Source: Gemmatimonadota bacterium (GTDB lineage Bacteria; Gemmatimonadota; Gemmatimonadetes; Longimicrobiales; Gaopeijiaceae). Taken from it: 64,000 nt of DNA. Position 1 is the stretch's first letter. Every line of letters starts with the position of its first letter. The position numbers and the translations under genes are program-made. The notes below the pieces were generated by a model. It was not told the origin of the DNA and ran no database searches. It was given only the letters and a program-made list of their open reading frames with translations. The stretch spans positions 310,001 to 374,000 of the forward strand of contig JAUIEJ010000003.1 of assembly GCA_030428885.1 (NCBI GenBank), in the 5' to 3' direction. Shown here piece by piece: positions 34,775 through 45,227 of this stretch.

Positions 34775-37453
34775 CTACCGAGCCGTCCCCGCCAGCACCG
34801 CCTCCACCCGCTCCCGGACATTCTTGAGACGGAACGGCTTCTCCACGAACCCGTCGGGCCGGGGTCCCGACGCATCGCTGAAGATGTCCTCGGGCTGGAA
34901 TCCGCTGGTGAGGAGCACTTTGAGGTCGGGCGACCGCTCCCGGAGCCGGACCATGGTCTCCCGTCCGTCGAGGCGGGGCATGGTGACGTCGAGGATCACC
35001 AGATCGATCTCATCGCGGTGCGATTCCCACGCGTCCAGGGCGGCCTCCCCGTCGGGCGCCTCGATGACGGCGTAGTCCAGGGCCTCCAGGAGGCGGGTGC
35101 CGGCGCGGCGGACGATGTCCTCGTCGTCGGCCAGGAGGATCGTGGGCCGACGGGGCGCGGCGGCGGGCGTCTCCGCGGGGGTCGATGTCTCCACGGCTTC
35201 GCCCGCGGCCCGGGGAAAGAGCAGGTGGAAGGCCGCGCCGCCGGTGCGGCGGGGATCGAACAGCACCGCACCCCCGTGGGCGTGCATGATGCCCTGGGCC
35301 GCCGACAGACCGAGTCCCCGTCCCTGGAACTTCGTGGTGAAGAACGGCTCGAAGAGGCGCTCGGCGACGTCGGGGGTCAGCCCCCGCCCCGAGTCCTCCA
35401 CCACCACCTCCACGAAGTCCCCCGCCTCCAGATGTCCCCGCTCGCCCGCGAGGGGCGTCGAGCCGGGATCGAAGGCGACCGATCGGGACGACACGCGGAT
35501 CCGGCCCGTGGATTCGGGCAGGGCTTCGGCGGCGTTCATGGCCAGGTTGTAGACCACCTGCCAGAGCTGGGTCTGGTCGCCTTCCAAGGCCGGCAGCCGC
35601 TCCGCCAGGTCGAACTCCAAGACCACCTCGGCCGGGAGGGCCGCCCGCAGGGCCGAGCGCATGGAGCGCAGCACCTCGTTGGCGTCGACCCGGGTCACGT
35701 GGATCGCGCCCCGGCCGGAGTAGGCCAGCATCTGGCGCGAGAGTTCGGTGGCGCGCTCGGCGGCGGCCACGATGTCGTCGAGCAGCTCCCGGGTCGAGGA
35801 GTGGGGCCGAACGTCTTCGGCGGCCAGTTCGGCGTTGAGGAGCACGCCGCTCAGGAGGTTGTTGAAATCGTGGGCGATGCCCCCGGCCAGGACCGCCAGG
35901 CTCTCGGCCTTCTGGAGTTCCACCGTGCGGCGCTGCATCTCGAGACGCGCTTCCTCGAGGGCGGCCCGGTCGGTGAGGTCGCGGGACACCCCCACGACGA
36001 ATCGAACGTTCCGGCTGGCGTCGAAGACCGGCGACAGCGACGTCTGGACGTGGCGGACGCCCGAGGGCGTCTCCATGGTCCATTCGTAGACTACGTGCCC
36101 GCCGGCGAACGCCCGATTCTCGGCGTCGATGTGGAGCGCCTGATCTCCGGCGATGTCCCGACGGTTCCGACCCACCAGATCGTCGAGCCGACGACCCTTG
36201 AGGAGTTCGGACTCCACACCGCCGTGGGCCGCCGTGAAGACCCGCTCGTGGTCCAGGGTGAAGACCACGTCCTTCATGGCCTGGAAGATGGCCTGATAGC
36301 GGGCCTCCTCCCCCCGGATGTCGGTGACGTCGGTGTAGCTGATGACGACCCCGTAGTCGGGGTGGTTCACCGGGGCCGCGCTCACGGAGAGGGCCCGCCA
36401 ACTTCCGTCGGCCCGCTGGACGTGCATCTCCACGCCCTCGACCCTGCGCTGTTCCCGAAGGGCCGTGACGGAGGCGAACTCCTCGGGGGGCATCTCGGAG
36501 CCGTCGGGGCGCAGGATCGTCCAGCGGTCGTCGGAGATGCCGCGATCGGTCTGCTCGCGGGCCGTGAGCCCCAGGATCTTCTCGGCCGCGGCGTTGACCT
36601 CCACGATCTCGCCGTGGGGGTCCGTCACGGCGACCCCCAGGGGCTGGCTTTCGAAGAGGGTCTGGAACTTGGCCAGGCTCTGGCGCGCCGAATCGAACGC
36701 TTCCACCCGGGCGGTGATGTCGAGGTGGATTCCCGCCGCCCGGACGGGCCGCCCCTCGTCGTCCCGCTCCAGCACCCGGCCCGTGTCCACGATCCAGACG
36801 TCGTGGCCGTCCTTGTGCTTGAGCCGGTGCTCGGTACGGTAGATGGGCGCCCGCCCTTCGAGGTGCTCGGTGAGGGCGGCCATGACGTCGGCGAGGTCGT
36901 CGGGATGGACCAGCGTCTCCCAGCTCGAGACGTTGGGCTCGATCTCGTCGACCCGGTAGCCCAGCATGGCGGCCCACCGTTCGTTGAACGAGACCGATCC
37001 CGAGGGAATGTGCCAATCCCAGGTCCCGAGCTGGGCGCCGTCGACGATGGTCTGGAGCCGCGCGGCCTGTTCCCGGGACACCCCTTCCGCCGAGGCCCGG
37101 TCGGCCTCGCCCGCCACCCGGTGAAGGGTGAGGGCCACGGAGCGATTGCGGCCGTGGACGCCCGGGATCACGAACACCCGGGCCTCCGCCACCAGGGGGC
37201 GCTCCCCCGGAGTCGCGAGGTGCAGGCGGCACTGGGCCGACACGCCGTCGTCCAGGGCCTGGCGGTAGGCCCCGGCCAACGCCGGGATGTCGGGGGGAGC
37301 CACGAAATCGGTGACGAAGCCGCCCGCGACCTCGTCGGCGGGGCGGTCGAGGAGGGCGAGGAAGTCGGCGCTGGCCGAACCGATGCGGCCCTCCGCGTCG
37401 GTCATGGCCACACCCGCCGTAGCGGGCGAGGGGGGATGCGGCGAGGCGTTCAT
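34775..37453 (-). CDS. Multi-PAS hybrid histidine kinase with receiver domain
   Basis: 892 residues. Four PAS-like domains: about 20-130, a PAS-PAC with GTWDWHIPSGSVSFNERW (about 145-275), one with PLGVAVTDPHGEIVEVNAAAEKILG, and a fourth with DVVFTLDHERVF. Then HisKA (His528 in GGIAHDFNNLL, the subfamily with NNLL instead of the usual HELRTPL), HATPase_c (NLAMNAAEALPESTG, VEDSGRGL), and a C-terminal receiver with phospho-Asp822 in LVILDVTMPRLDG. No signal peptide or helices, so it is cytoplasmic. Start ATG 37453; the frame is open upstream into the tRNA region. Ends with a receiver but no output domain, so it signals onward by phosphorelay. Confidence 0.9.
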   Translation of the reverse strand: MNASPHPPSPATAGVAMTDAEGRIGSASADFLALLDRPADEVAGGFVTDFVAPPDIPALAGAYRQALDDGVSAQCRLHLATPGERPLVAEARVFVIPGVHGRNRSVALTLHRVAGEADRASAEGVSREQAARLQTIVDGAQLGTWDWHIPSGSVSFNERWAAMLGYRVDEIEPNVSSWETLVHPDDLADVMAALTEHLEGRAPIYRTEHRLKHKDGHDVWIVDTGRVLERDDEGRPVRAAGIHLDITARVEAFDSARQSLAKFQTLFESQPLGVAVTDPHGEIVEVNAAAEKILGLTAREQTDRGISDDRWTILRPDGSEMPPEEFASVTALREQRRVEGVEMHVQRADGSWRALSVSAAPVNHPDYGVVISYTDVTDIRGEEARYQAIFQAMKDVVFTLDHERVFTAAHGGVESELLKGRRLDDLVGRNRRDIAGDQALHIDAENRAFAGGHVVYEWTMETPSGVRHVQTSLSPVFDASRNVRFVVGVSRDLTDRAALEEARLEMQRRTVELQKAESLAVLAGGIAHDFNNLLSGVLLNAELAAEDVRPHSSTRELLDDIVAAAERATELSRQMLAYSGRGAIHVTRVDANEVLRSMRSALRAALPAEVVLEFDLAERLPALEGDQTQLWQVVYNLAMNAAEALPESTGRIRVSSRSVAFDPGSTPLAGERGHLEAGDFVEVVVEDSGRGLTPDVAERLFEPFFTTKFQGRGLGLSAAQGIMHAHGGAVLFDPRRTGGAAFHLLFPRAAGEAVETSTPAETPAAAPRRPTILLADDEDIVRRAGTRLLEALDYAVIEAPDGEAALDAWESHRDEIDLVILDVTMPRLDGRETMVRLRERSPDLKVLLTSGFQPEDIFSDASGPRPDGFVEKPFRLKNVRERVEAVLAGTAR

Positions 37454-37498
37454 GGGACTCGGGGTCGGGGGGGCGGACGTGCTGGGCCCTTCGGATCG

Positions 37499-37527
37499 AG
37501 TATCGACGCCTCGTGAGCGGGTGTTGA
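37499..37527 (-). promoter_or_regulatory. Candidate promoter for the histidine kinase
   Basis: On the minus strand TCAACA (plus 37522-37527) and GATACT (plus 37499-37504) have 17-nt spacing, ending about 46 nt before the ATG at 37453. Confidence 0.4.
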
Positions 37528-37543
37528 GGGGGACGCCCGGCGG

Positions 37544-37572
37544 GTGACACGACCGCGTCGGCGCTGTAGCCT
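37544..37572 (+). promoter_or_regulatory. Promoter for tRNA-Ser
   Basis: GTGACA at 37544-37549 and TAGCCT at 37567-37572 with 17-nt spacing, 36 nt before the tRNA. The same box style (TGAC..., TAG..T) is seen at valS and erpA. Confidence 0.5.
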
Positions 37573-37607
37573 TCGTGCTCGCGACCCGGCGGCATCGGGC
37601 GCGCTTC

Positions 37608-37691
37608 GGAGGGGTGGCAGAGCGGTTCAATGCACCGGTCTTGAAAACCGGCGGGCGCAAGCCCTCGTGGGTTCGAATCCCACCCCCTCCG
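37608..37691 (+). tRNA. tRNA-Ser (anticodon TGA)
   Basis: 84 nt. The acceptor stem GGAGGGG pairs perfectly with CCCCTCC, followed by discriminator G. The anticodon stem CCGGT/ACCGG carries loop CTTGAAA, so the anticodon is TGA (reads UCA, UCG). The variable arm is long, with a GGGC-GCAA-GCCC hairpin, as in class II tRNA-Ser. T-stem GTGGG/CCCAC with TTCGAATC loop. CCA is not encoded. It is not tRNA-Sec, whose anticodon would be TCA. Confidence 0.95.
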
Positions 37692-38056
37692 CTTGGAAAG
37701 ACCTGAAGGGCCTGCCCACCGTTGCGCCACGTCGCACGCCACGGCCTCGATTCGAACCCACGGCCCCCGGCGCGCTCCTGCGCACCGTGGGCGGTCGTGG
37801 GTGCGGCTGCGCCGCCCGGCGCCGCCTCCGCGTCGCCGGTTCCTTATCCGTAACGTTCTGTTCCACCTCGGGTAACGGGTGGAAAGAAACGTTCCGGTGC
37901 GTTTCGGGGGTGAAACCGGGCGCTGCGTTCCTGTAAATGGTTTACGGAACGAGTCTTACGGCAATCGCAGTGGGCGGTGGCACGGGGGGTGCCTGAGGGA
38001 GGGGCGTCCTGCGAACGTCGCAGGTTGCGTCACCCAACACCCTGCGGAGCCCTCCC
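37692..38056 (+). promoter_or_regulatory. 365-nt regulatory region with inverted repeats
   Basis: No gene is supported. A long imperfect hairpin spans 37852-37893: AACGTT at both ends, with TTCCACC 37861-37867 pairing GGTGGAA 37878-37884. A GTAAA-TGG-TTTAC palindrome is at 37933-37945, and TTACGG is repeated at 37942 and 37957. A candidate sigma-54 site follows at 37978-37993. The A+T content rises here, as expected of control DNA. Confidence 0.45.
37978..37993 (+). promoter_or_regulatory. Candidate sigma-54 promoter before the ZU5-like lipoprotein
   Basis: TGGCACGGGGGGTGCC: the -24 element TGGCACG is a perfect match to the known consensus, the -12 has TGC, and GG (37979-37980) and GC (37991-37992) are 10 nt apart. 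The transcript would begin near 38004, about 53 nt before ATG 38057. A GAFTGA activator gene starts 0.8 kb downstream. Caveat: the site is also a short inverted repeat (GGCAC/GTGCC). Confidence 0.55.
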
Positions 38057-38635
38057 ATGCGCCCTTCGCTACGCCGCACCGTCTTCACCGTCGCCCTCGC
38101 CTTCATGGCGTCGGCCTGCACCGAAGGGGCCGATCCCCTCGCCCCCACCACCACCGAGAGCGAGGGGCTGATCTCCTCGCTCTGGACCGGCCTCGTCGGT
38201 CCCATGGACGTGGTGGAGCGCACCGTGCCCCTGGCCGACACCCTCACGGCCTCCGCCCGGATCGGTCGCGCCGGCGGCGTCATCGAGATTCCCGAGGCGG
38301 GACTTCGCTTCGAGGTGCCCCGGGGCGCCCTGCGCCGCCCCACCACCATCACGGTGACGGCGCCCGCCGGCGATCTCGTGGGCTACGAGTTCGCGCCCCA
38401 CGGTCTCCAGTTCCGGCGACCCGCCCGTATCGTCCAGTCGATCCAGGGCACCGAGCTCGAAAACACCCGCTTCCGGCTCCTGCGCCGGGCCCGGGGGGCG
38501 TACTTCACCGGTACTCTGCTCCCCGTCATCAACCCGCTGGAGATCTTCGACCTGGATCTCCTCCCGGGGCTCGGCGGCGGGGACGTCTCGTTCGACGTCG
38601 ACCACTTCTCGGGGTACGTCATCGCCATGAACTGA
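38057..38635 (+). CDS. ZU5-like lipoprotein
   Basis: 192 residues. Signal FTVALAFMASACTEG gives Cys21 as the lipid site. A central ZU5-like beta region follows: ARIGRAGGVIEIPEAGLRF, VPRGALRRPTTITVTAPAGD, and the closing DVDHFSGYVIAMN, which matches the HFSGY ending of ZU5-type domains in surface proteins. It is likely an outer-surface protein. It is preceded by a candidate sigma-54 promoter and followed 126 nt later by a sigma-54 activator gene. Function unknown. Confidence 0.75.
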   Translation: MRPSLRRTVFTVALAFMASACTEGADPLAPTTTESEGLISSLWTGLVGPMDVVERTVPLADTLTASARIGRAGGVIEIPEAGLRFEVPRGALRRPTTITVTAPAGDLVGYEFAPHGLQFRRPARIVQSIQGTELENTRFRLLRRARGAYFTGTLLPVINPLEIFDLDLLPGLGGGDVSFDVDHFSGYVIAMN

Positions 38636-38761
38636 CCCCCGGCGGGAGGGGGCGCACGGCCTCGGGGTCGGCGGGACGGCTGAAGATCGAGCCGATTCCT
38701 GCCGACCCTGGGGCTTCATGGGGGCTTCGTGAGGAGGCCCCCACCCCCGAGCGAATCCCGC

Positions 38762-39826
38762 ATGCACCCAGGAATCGTCCCGTCGGCCCCGTCGGCCACG
38801 AAGGACTCGGCTCCGGCGGAGGCCGTCGGGCAGCCGTTCGCCGCCATCCTGGGGGCGAGTCCGGCCATCGACGCCGCCCGGGAACTGGCGGCCCGAGTGG
38901 CCCGGCGCGGCGCCCGCAGCGTGCTCATCGTGGGCGAGACGGGCACGGGCAAGGAACTGTTCGCCCGGGGGCTCCACGCCGGTGGCGCCGACGCCGACGC
39001 CCCCTTCGTGCCGGTCAACTGCCCGGCGCTCCCCGCCACCCTTCTCGAGGCCGAACTCTTCGGCTACGAACGGGGCGCGTTCACGGGCGCCCGGGAGCAG
39101 AAGCGGGGCCTGCTGGAGGTCGCCGGCGACGGCACCCTGTTCCTGGACGAGGTGAGCAGCCTCCCCCTGGACCTCCAGCCGAAGCTCCTCCGGGCGCTGG
39201 AGGGGCGGACGATCCGACGGGTCGGGGGCCTGACGGAGATCGCGATCCGGTGCCGCATCGTGGCGGCCACCAACGAGTCGCTGGAGCAGGCCGTGGCCGA
39301 GGGACGGTTCCGGGAGGATCTCTTCTACCGGCTCAACGTCTTCGAGGTCTCGGTGCCCCCTCTCCGGGCTCGCCCCGGGGACGTGGCCCTCCTGGCCCAG
39401 CATTTCGTGGACGACGCGGCCCGCCATCACGGACTGCCGCGGCGTCGCCTGTCGGAGGCCGCCGTCCGGGAACTCGAGGCCCATCCCTGGCCGGGCAACG
39501 TCCGGGAACTGAAGAACGTCATCGATCGGGCGGTGGTCTTCGCCGACCAGGGCCGGATCCTCCCGGAGCACCTTTCGTTTCGGCGCCGGGAGCGGGCCGG
39601 CGGGGCGGGGGATCCCACCTCGCAGGGGGCCGTCGACGGATCCACCGCGATCCCCATTCCCCCCGACGGGCGCACCCTGGCGTCCATCGAAGCCGAGGCC
39701 GTGGCCCTGACCCTGGCGCTCACGGGGTGGAACAAGAGCGAAGCGGCCCGGATCCTCGGCGTCTCCCGGCCGACCCTGCTCCGGAAGGTGCGGGCGTACG
39801 ACCTGAGCCCGTCTCACCATGGCTGA
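38762..39826 (+). CDS. Sigma-54-dependent transcriptional activator (AAA+ / Fis HTH)
   Basis: 354 residues. A short N-terminus without receiver or PAS domain leads directly into the AAA+ core: Walker A GETGTGKE at 58-65, the sigma-54-contacting GAFTGA at 105-110, Walker B TLFLDE, and the arginine-finger region [20 protein letters not shown]. The C-terminal Fis-type HTH is [26 protein letters not shown] split over the last 30 residues. All parts needed to activate sigma-54 RNA polymerase are present. ATG 38762 is chosen; GTG 38729 adds 11 residues over a 7-bp hairpin (38719-38743). It overlaps the next gene by 8 nt. Confidence 0.9.
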   Translation: MHPGIVPSAPSATKDSAPAEAVGQPFAAILGASPAIDAARELAARVARRGARSVLIVGETGTGKELFARGLHAGGADADAPFVPVNCPALPATLLEAELFGYERGAFTGAREQKRGLLEVAGDGTLFLDEVSSLPLDLQPKLLRALEGRTIRRVGGLTEIAIRCRIVAATNESLEQAVAEGRFREDLFYRLNVFEVSVPPLRARPGDVALLAQHFVDDAARHHGLPRRRLSEAAVRELEAHPWPGNVRELKNVIDRAVVFADQGRILPEHLSFRRRERAGGAGDPTSQGAVDGSTAIPIPPDGRTLASIEAEAVALTLALTGWNKSEAARILGVSRPTLLRKVRAYDLSPSHHG

Positions 39827-41426
39827 CCGGGAACTCGCAGGCCTCTCGGGAGAGGCGGCGCGCCTGGTGGGATCGGCCCGGGAGGCCCAGGCCGAGGGCC
39901 GCTGGGACACGGCCAGGGGGCGCTACGAAGACGCCCTCCGGGCCTGCCCGGCGACCACCGCCGGGGCCACCGTCAGCGCCCTCTTCCGCTGGATTGCCCG
40001 CACCTGGCTGGAGTCGGGCGACGGCGACGCCGCCTGGGACGTGCTGGAGGCGTCGCTTTCGGTGGCCGAGGCCGCCGGCGACGCCCTCGCCCGGGCGTCG
40101 GCCCTGAACACCCGGGCCGGGATCCTCTTCGCTCGGGGCGATCTGGACGGGTGTGAGATTCTCTTCCGGGAGGTGAAGGGCCTGGCTCGCCGGGGAGGGG
40201 ATCGGACGCTCATGGCCATGGCCGACCAGAATCTCGGCTCGGTGGCCAGCGTCCGGGGCGACCCGGATCTGGCGCTGCTGCGCTTCCAGGCCAGCCTCGA
40301 AGGGTACCGGAGCCTGCAGCTGGACGAGCGCCTCGCCCCCCTCCTGAGCAACATCGCCCGCCTCAGCACCGACCTGGAAGACTGGGCCACGGCGGAGGAT
40401 GCCCTGGACGAAGCCGGGAAGGTCTGCGAACGAACGGGCGACCGCGGTAACGCCCTGGTGGTGGAGCTCAACCGGGGCCGGTTCCATCTCGCCCGGGGCA
40501 ACGACGCGGCGGCCCTCATGGCCCTGGACCGCGCCCGGGGACTGGGCGAAACGGGCGAGGGCTCGTTCTGGATGCCCGAGATCCTGAAGAGCTACGGCAC
40601 CCTCTTCCGCCGAACCGGGAAGGACGAACTGGCCCGGTCGTGCCTGGGTCGGGCCGAGGAGGAGGCCGAACGTCGGGGGGATCGGGTGCTCCTGGCCGAC
40701 GTGGCCCGGGAGTGGGCGGTGCTCCACCGGGACGCGGGCGACAGCCGCGCCACCCTGGTGGCCCTGAATCGGGCCCACCGCCTCTTCCGGGAAGTGAAGG
40801 CGCGACGGGAGCTCGCCGACGTGGACCGGCGCCTCGCCGACCTGGAGTCCCAGTATCTCGCCATCGTCCGGGAGTGGGGCGAGTCCATCGAAAGCGCCGA
40901 CGCCTACACCCAGGGACACTGCACCCGGGTGGCGGAGTTCGCGTGTCGACTGGCCGAAGCCGCGGGCCTGCCGGACGAGGATCTGCGGTGGTTCCGCATG
41001 GGCGCCCTACTCCATGACGTGGGGAAGGTGGCTGTGCCCGAGGCCGTCTTGAAGAAGCCCGGGCGCCTCACCGACGAGGAGTTCGCCATCATGAAGCGGC
41101 ACCCCGAGGCCGGGGTGGACCTTCTGGAGGGCATCGACTTCCCGTGGGACGTGCGGCCCATGATCCGGCACCATCACGAGAAATGGGCGGGGGGCGGGTA
41201 TCCCCACGGCATCGCGGGCCTGGAGATTCCGTACTCGGCCCGGATCCTCACGGTGGCCGACGTGTGGGACGCCCTCACCACGACCCGGAGTTATCGGGCG
41301 GCGTTCGGCACGGATCGGGCGCTGGCCATCATGGACGAGGAGTCGGGCCACACCCTGGACCCGGAGCTGTGGGCCCTCTTCCGCGCCGACGTGGTGCCGG
41401 TCCTGGGAGACGGCCGGGCGGCCTGA
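39819..41426 (+). CDS. TPR-repeat protein with HD-GYP phosphodiesterase domain
   Basis: 535 residues. Residues about 15-340 are helical TPR-like repeats ([37 protein letters not shown], and others). Residues 355-500 form an HD-GYP domain: [16 protein letters not shown] with HD at 399-400, [25 protein letters not shown] with GYP at 460-462, and [20 protein letters not shown] enzymes hydrolyse cyclic di-GMP. No signal peptide, so cytoplasmic. It starts inside the end of the sigma-54 activator gene, suggesting a joint regulatory role in motility, biofilm or surface traits. Confidence 0.9.
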   Translation: MADRELAGLSGEAARLVGSAREAQAEGRWDTARGRYEDALRACPATTAGATVSALFRWIARTWLESGDGDAAWDVLEASLSVAEAAGDALARASALNTRAGILFARGDLDGCEILFREVKGLARRGGDRTLMAMADQNLGSVASVRGDPDLALLRFQASLEGYRSLQLDERLAPLLSNIARLSTDLEDWATAEDALDEAGKVCERTGDRGNALVVELNRGRFHLARGNDAAALMALDRARGLGETGEGSFWMPEILKSYGTLFRRTGKDELARSCLGRAEEEAERRGDRVLLADVAREWAVLHRDAGDSRATLVALNRAHRLFREVKARRELADVDRRLADLESQYLAIVREWGESIESADAYTQGHCTRVAEFACRLAEAAGLPDEDLRWFRMGALLHDVGKVAVPEAVLKKPGRLTDEEFAIMKRHPEAGVDLLEGIDFPWDVRPMIRHHHEKWAGGGYPHGIAGLEIPYSARILTVADVWDALTTTRSYRAAFGTDRALAIMDEESGHTLDPELWALFRADVVPVLGDGRAA

Positions 41427-41430
41427 GCGT

Positions 41431-42000
41431 CTATCCGCCCTGCTCTTCGTCGAGACGGGCCAGGAAGGTGTCGTAGGCCTCCACCAGGACCGTTTCCAGC
41501 CCCACGGCGGTGGCCAGGGGAAACCGGGCCCGACGGGGAATGGCGTTCGGGTCGAGTTCGGCCACGGTGCCCACGTCGAGAATGAAGGCGAGGACGTTGT
41601 CCTGGGACTCCTGGAAGAGCCGCTGGAGCCCGTGGATGCGGGCGATGGACTGGACCCGCTCCAGGGGCATGAAGTGGGTGGCCTGGGTCACCCGGGCCGT
41701 CTCCCACGCCGCCTCCGAGAGGAGGGAGTACTCGTAGGTGAGGGAGAAGTCGTCGGGAATGGAGTCGGTGCGCGCCGCCTCCTGAACCGACTCCAGGAGG
41801 GCCCGGTTGGCCTCCCGATTGTCGACGAGTTCCTGGCGGTTGCCCTCCATCTCGGCCCGGATGCTCGTGAGCGCTCGGTCCGCCAGTTCCCGCTCCTGGC
41901 GGTTCTCCCGCCATTCGTCGGCGGCCAGGGCCACCACCACGGCGAGCGCCACCATGATGGCCTCCGTCACGAGCTCCGGCAGCTTCTCCCGGAGTTTCAT
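41431..42000 (-). CDS. Small single-pass membrane protein (DUF6090-like)
   Basis: 189 residues. One N-terminal helix (LVTEAIMVALAVVVALAADEW) is followed by a charged helical region, RENRQERELADRALTSIRAEMEGNRQELVDNR, given here as its two halves. This N-terminus-helix-coil pattern resembles DUF6090-type proteins common in this phylum. The rest has no motif I recognise. It converges with the HD-GYP gene, with 4 nt between them. Confidence 0.6.
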   Translation of the reverse strand: MKLREKLPELVTEAIMVALAVVVALAADEWRENRQERELADRALTSIRAEMEGNRQELVDNREANRALLESVQEAARTDSIPDDFSLTYEYSLLSEAAWETARVTQATHFMPLERVQSIARIHGLQRLFQESQDNVLAFILDVGTVAELDPNAIPRRARFPLATAVGLETVLVEAYDTFLARLDEEQGG

Positions 42001-42280
42001 GGTCCCCTCCCTGATCCGCGGGTGCGTCGGATTCGTTTCGGCTCACCCGGATCGCCGGGCGGCGCATCGTTCGTGACGAGGTACGGACGGACCTCCCGCA
42101 TCTTTCGATTCCGGGGCCGGCGTCCCGGGAGCCGGCGCCAACGTTTTCCGGGCCTCGGGGGTCGTTCGGGGCTGAGGGAATCGATTGACGGGGCGCGGCG
42201 TCGGACGTAGACGTAGGGTCTGGCTCGCCCGACCCCGGTCGACGCCGAGACGGTCCACTTCATCGTGACGAGGCAACAAC
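42001..42280. other. 280-nt divergent intergenic region with one plus-strand promoter
   Basis: No gene is supported. A plus-strand TTGACG (42185-42190) and TAGACG (42208-42213) with 17-nt spacing may drive the amidohydrolase gene at 42281. The minus-strand promoter for the small membrane protein was not recognised. Confidence 0.45.
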
Positions 42281-45226
42281 GTGAGGACGTTCCACGCTCT
42301 CCTCGGCCTGGCGCTCCTGCTCCCTGGAGCAGCCCAAGCGCAGCAGGCCACCCGGACCCAGCCCGTGGAGGGCATCCGGGACAACACCACCTCCTTCCAC
42401 GCCCTGACCGGGGCCCGGGTGGTCACGGCTCCCGGCCAGGTGATGGACGGCGCCACCATCGTGATCCGCGACGGCCTCGTCCAGGCGGTGGGGACCAACG
42501 TCCAGCCGCCCGCCGGCGCCCGGGTGTGGGACCTCTCGGGGCACACCATCTACCCCGGGTTCATCGACGCCCACGCCGATCTCGGCATGGACGACGTGCC
42601 CGAGGGGGGCGACGTGGGCCCGACGCACTGGAATCCCCAGGTGCGGTCGTGGTTCAGCACCACCATGAACCTCACCGACGACGCCGATCGCCGGTCGGCC
42701 CTGCGTTCCCAGGGCTTCGGGACGGCGCTGGCGGTGCCCAAGCAGGGCATCTTCCGGGGCAAGGCCACGGTGGTGGACCTGGGCGAGGGCAACGTGCGGG
42801 ATCGGGTGCTCCGGGCCGATCTGGTCCAGTCCGTGGGCTTCCAGCGGAGCTTCCAGCTCGGCGGGTCCTACCCCAACTCCCCCATGGGCACCGTCTCCCT
42901 CATCGAGCAGGCGTTCATGGACGCCGACTGGTACATGCGGGCGTGGGGCGCGTACGAGGCCAGCGGGCGGTCGTTCCTTCCGCCGGAAACCAGTGCGGCG
43001 CTGGAGGCGTTGGAGGCGGCGGTGCAGGGGGAGCAGCCCGTGGTGTTCGAGGCGCGGAGCGAGGAGGAGTACCTCCGGGCCCACCGCATCGCCAACGAGT
43101 ACGGCGTGACGCCCTGGTTCCGGGGCAGCGGGATGGAGTACCGGATCGTCGACGTGCTCCAGGGGCGGACCGACCCCCTCATCGTGCCGCTGAACTTCCC
43201 CGATGCGCCGGACGTGAGCGATCCCGAGGCGGCCCTCAACGCGTCGCTCCAGGATCTGAGGCACTGGTATCTGGCCCCCACCAACCCGGCCCAGTTGGCC
43301 GACGCGGGGGTGCCCTTCGCCATCACCACGGACGGGGTGGCGTCGCTGAACCAGTTCCTGCCGAACCTCCGCATCGCCGTGGCCCGGGGCCTGTCGCCCG
43401 ACGACGCCCTGGCCGCTCTCACCACCACCCCGGCGGGGTGGCTCGGCATCGACCGCACCCACGGCACCATCGCCCAGGGCAAGGTGGCCGACCTGGTGAT
43501 CTCGGAGGGTGACCTCTTCACCGAGGAAGCCACGGTCCGCACGGTCTGGGTCGAGGGTCGGCCGTACGAGGTGTCCCGGCCGGGTCAGATCGACCCCCGG
43601 GGCACGTGGCGCATCGCCTCCGACCACGAGGCGGGCTTCGATGCGGTGCTCCGCCTCGAAGGCACCCTGAATCGGCTTCGGGGCTCCATCGAGATCGACG
43701 GCACCCGCTACCCCCTGGACGGCGCCTCCGTAGTGGCCGAGACGGGGCGGATCGAGGCGCGCTTCGACGGGGAGGACCTGGGGTACCAGGGGGTGATCCT
43801 CCTGGCCGGCGCCGTGGACGGCGACGAGTTCTACGGCTGGGGGTCGCTGCCCAACGGGGCGGACCCCTCGTTCCAGGGCACCCGCACCGAGGGCTTCGAG
43901 GGCGAGGCCCGGGGCACGGTGGCCATGAACGTGCCGGAGCTCGACCTCCCGTTCATCCGACCCATGATGGAGTACGGGCGGCCCTCGCTGCCCGAGCAGC
44001 CCGCGGCCGTGGTGGTGCGCAACGCCACCGTCTGGACCCAGGGGCCCCAGGGCACCCTGACCGAGGCCGACCTCCTGGTGGAGGACGGGCGCATCGTCTC
44101 CGTGGGCACCGATCTGGACGCTCCGAGCGGGGCGGTGGAGATCGACGCCCAGGGCAAGCACGTGACGCCGGGCCTCATCGATCCCCACATCCACTCGGGG
44201 ACCAACGGCACCAACGAGACGGGCTTCGCCATCGTTCCCGAGGTCCAGATGGGCGACGTGGTCACCCACAACAACATCTGGATGTACCGGCAGCTCGCCG
44301 GGGGCCTGACCACGGCCCACATCAAGCACGGATCGGCCAACCCCATCGGGGGCGAGAACGTGCTCGTGAAGATGCGCTGGGGCGCCCTCCCCGAGGAGAT
44401 CAAGTTCGGCAACACCACGACCCGGACGGTGAAGTTCGCCCTGGGTGAGAACCCCAAGCGGGTGGGGCAGAACCGGTATCCCAACACCCGCATGGGCACC
44501 ATGGAGATCATCCGGGACCACTTCCGGGCGGCCCGGGACTACGAGGCCGAGTGGGCCGCGTACGAGGCCGATCCCCAGGGGATCCCGCCCCGGCGTGATC
44601 AGCGTATGGAGGCCCTGGTCGACATCCTGAACCAGGAACTCCTGATCTCGTCCCACGGCTACCGGCAGGACGAGTTCCTGGCCCTGATCCGCCTGGCCGA
44701 GGAGTTCGGCTTCAAGGTCCAGACGCTCCAGCACGGGGTGGAGGCCTACAAGATCGCTCCCGAACTGGCCGCGGCCGGCGTGGCCGCCGTGGTCTGGAGC
44801 GACTGGACGTCGTTCAAGCTCGAGGCCTACGACGCCACCATCTACAACGCCCGCATCCTCATGGAGGCGGGGGTCCTGGTGTCGCTCCACTCCGACAACA
44901 GCCAGTTGGCCAGCCGCATGAACTGGGAGGCCGGCAAGCTGCTCCGGACGGGCCTCACCGAGGAACAGGCCCTGTCGCTGGTCACCATCGCTCCGGCCCG
45001 GATCCTGGCCATCGACGAGCGGGTGGGGTCGCTGGAGGCCGGCAAGGACGCGGACTTCGTGATCTGGAACGGGCACCCCCTCTCCCAGTTCACCAAGGCC
45101 GAGCAGACCTGGGTCGACGGGCGCCGCTACTTCTCCCTCGAGGAGGACGCCCAGCTCAGGGAGCAGATCCAGCGGGAACGCAACCAGCTCATCCAGGCGA
45201 TCCTCCAGTCCAACGGGACCAACTGA
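42281..45226 (+). CDS. Large two-unit amidohydrolase, imidazolonepropionase-like, secreted
   Basis: 981 residues with a signal peptide ending GAAQAQQ. Two amidohydrolase units in tandem. The first (about 40-430) has [14 protein letters not shown] where HxH is expected, and lacks other ligands, so it is probably inactive. The second (about 570-960) keeps [28 protein letters not shown] and LHSDNSQLA, so it should bind metal. A beta-domain region with [23 protein letters not shown] lies between. GTG 42281 with GAGG upstream. It is followed 1 nt later by a related gene. Such surface hydrolases are often called imidazolonepropionase-like; the substrate is unknown. Confidence 0.85.
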   Translation: MRTFHALLGLALLLPGAAQAQQATRTQPVEGIRDNTTSFHALTGARVVTAPGQVMDGATIVIRDGLVQAVGTNVQPPAGARVWDLSGHTIYPGFIDAHADLGMDDVPEGGDVGPTHWNPQVRSWFSTTMNLTDDADRRSALRSQGFGTALAVPKQGIFRGKATVVDLGEGNVRDRVLRADLVQSVGFQRSFQLGGSYPNSPMGTVSLIEQAFMDADWYMRAWGAYEASGRSFLPPETSAALEALEAAVQGEQPVVFEARSEEEYLRAHRIANEYGVTPWFRGSGMEYRIVDVLQGRTDPLIVPLNFPDAPDVSDPEAALNASLQDLRHWYLAPTNPAQLADAGVPFAITTDGVASLNQFLPNLRIAVARGLSPDDALAALTTTPAGWLGIDRTHGTIAQGKVADLVISEGDLFTEEATVRTVWVEGRPYEVSRPGQIDPRGTWRIASDHEAGFDAVLRLEGTLNRLRGSIEIDGTRYPLDGASVVAETGRIEARFDGEDLGYQGVILLAGAVDGDEFYGWGSLPNGADPSFQGTRTEGFEGEARGTVAMNVPELDLPFIRPMMEYGRPSLPEQPAAVVVRNATVWTQGPQGTLTEADLLVEDGRIVSVGTDLDAPSGAVEIDAQGKHVTPGLIDPHIHSGTNGTNETGFAIVPEVQMGDVVTHNNIWMYRQLAGGLTTAHIKHGSANPIGGENVLVKMRWGALPEEIKFGNTTTRTVKFALGENPKRVGQNRYPNTRMGTMEIIRDHFRAARDYEAEWAAYEADPQGIPPRRDQRMEALVDILNQELLISSHGYRQDEFLALIRLAEEFGFKVQTLQHGVEAYKIAPELAAAGVAAVVWSDWTSFKLEAYDATIYNARILMEAGVLVSLHSDNSQLASRMNWEAGKLLRTGLTEEQALSLVTIAPARILAIDERVGSLEAGKDADFVIWNGHPLSQFTKAEQTWVDGRRYFSLEEDAQLREQIQRERNQLIQAILQSNGTN

Positions 45227-45227
45227 C

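Noticed and set aside
37608-37691. Possible tRNA-Sec, given the selA gene.
   Set aside because: The anticodon loop is CTTGAAA, so the anticodon is TGA (serine), and the acceptor stem has 7 bp. tRNA-Sec would have anticodon TCA and an 8-bp acceptor stem.
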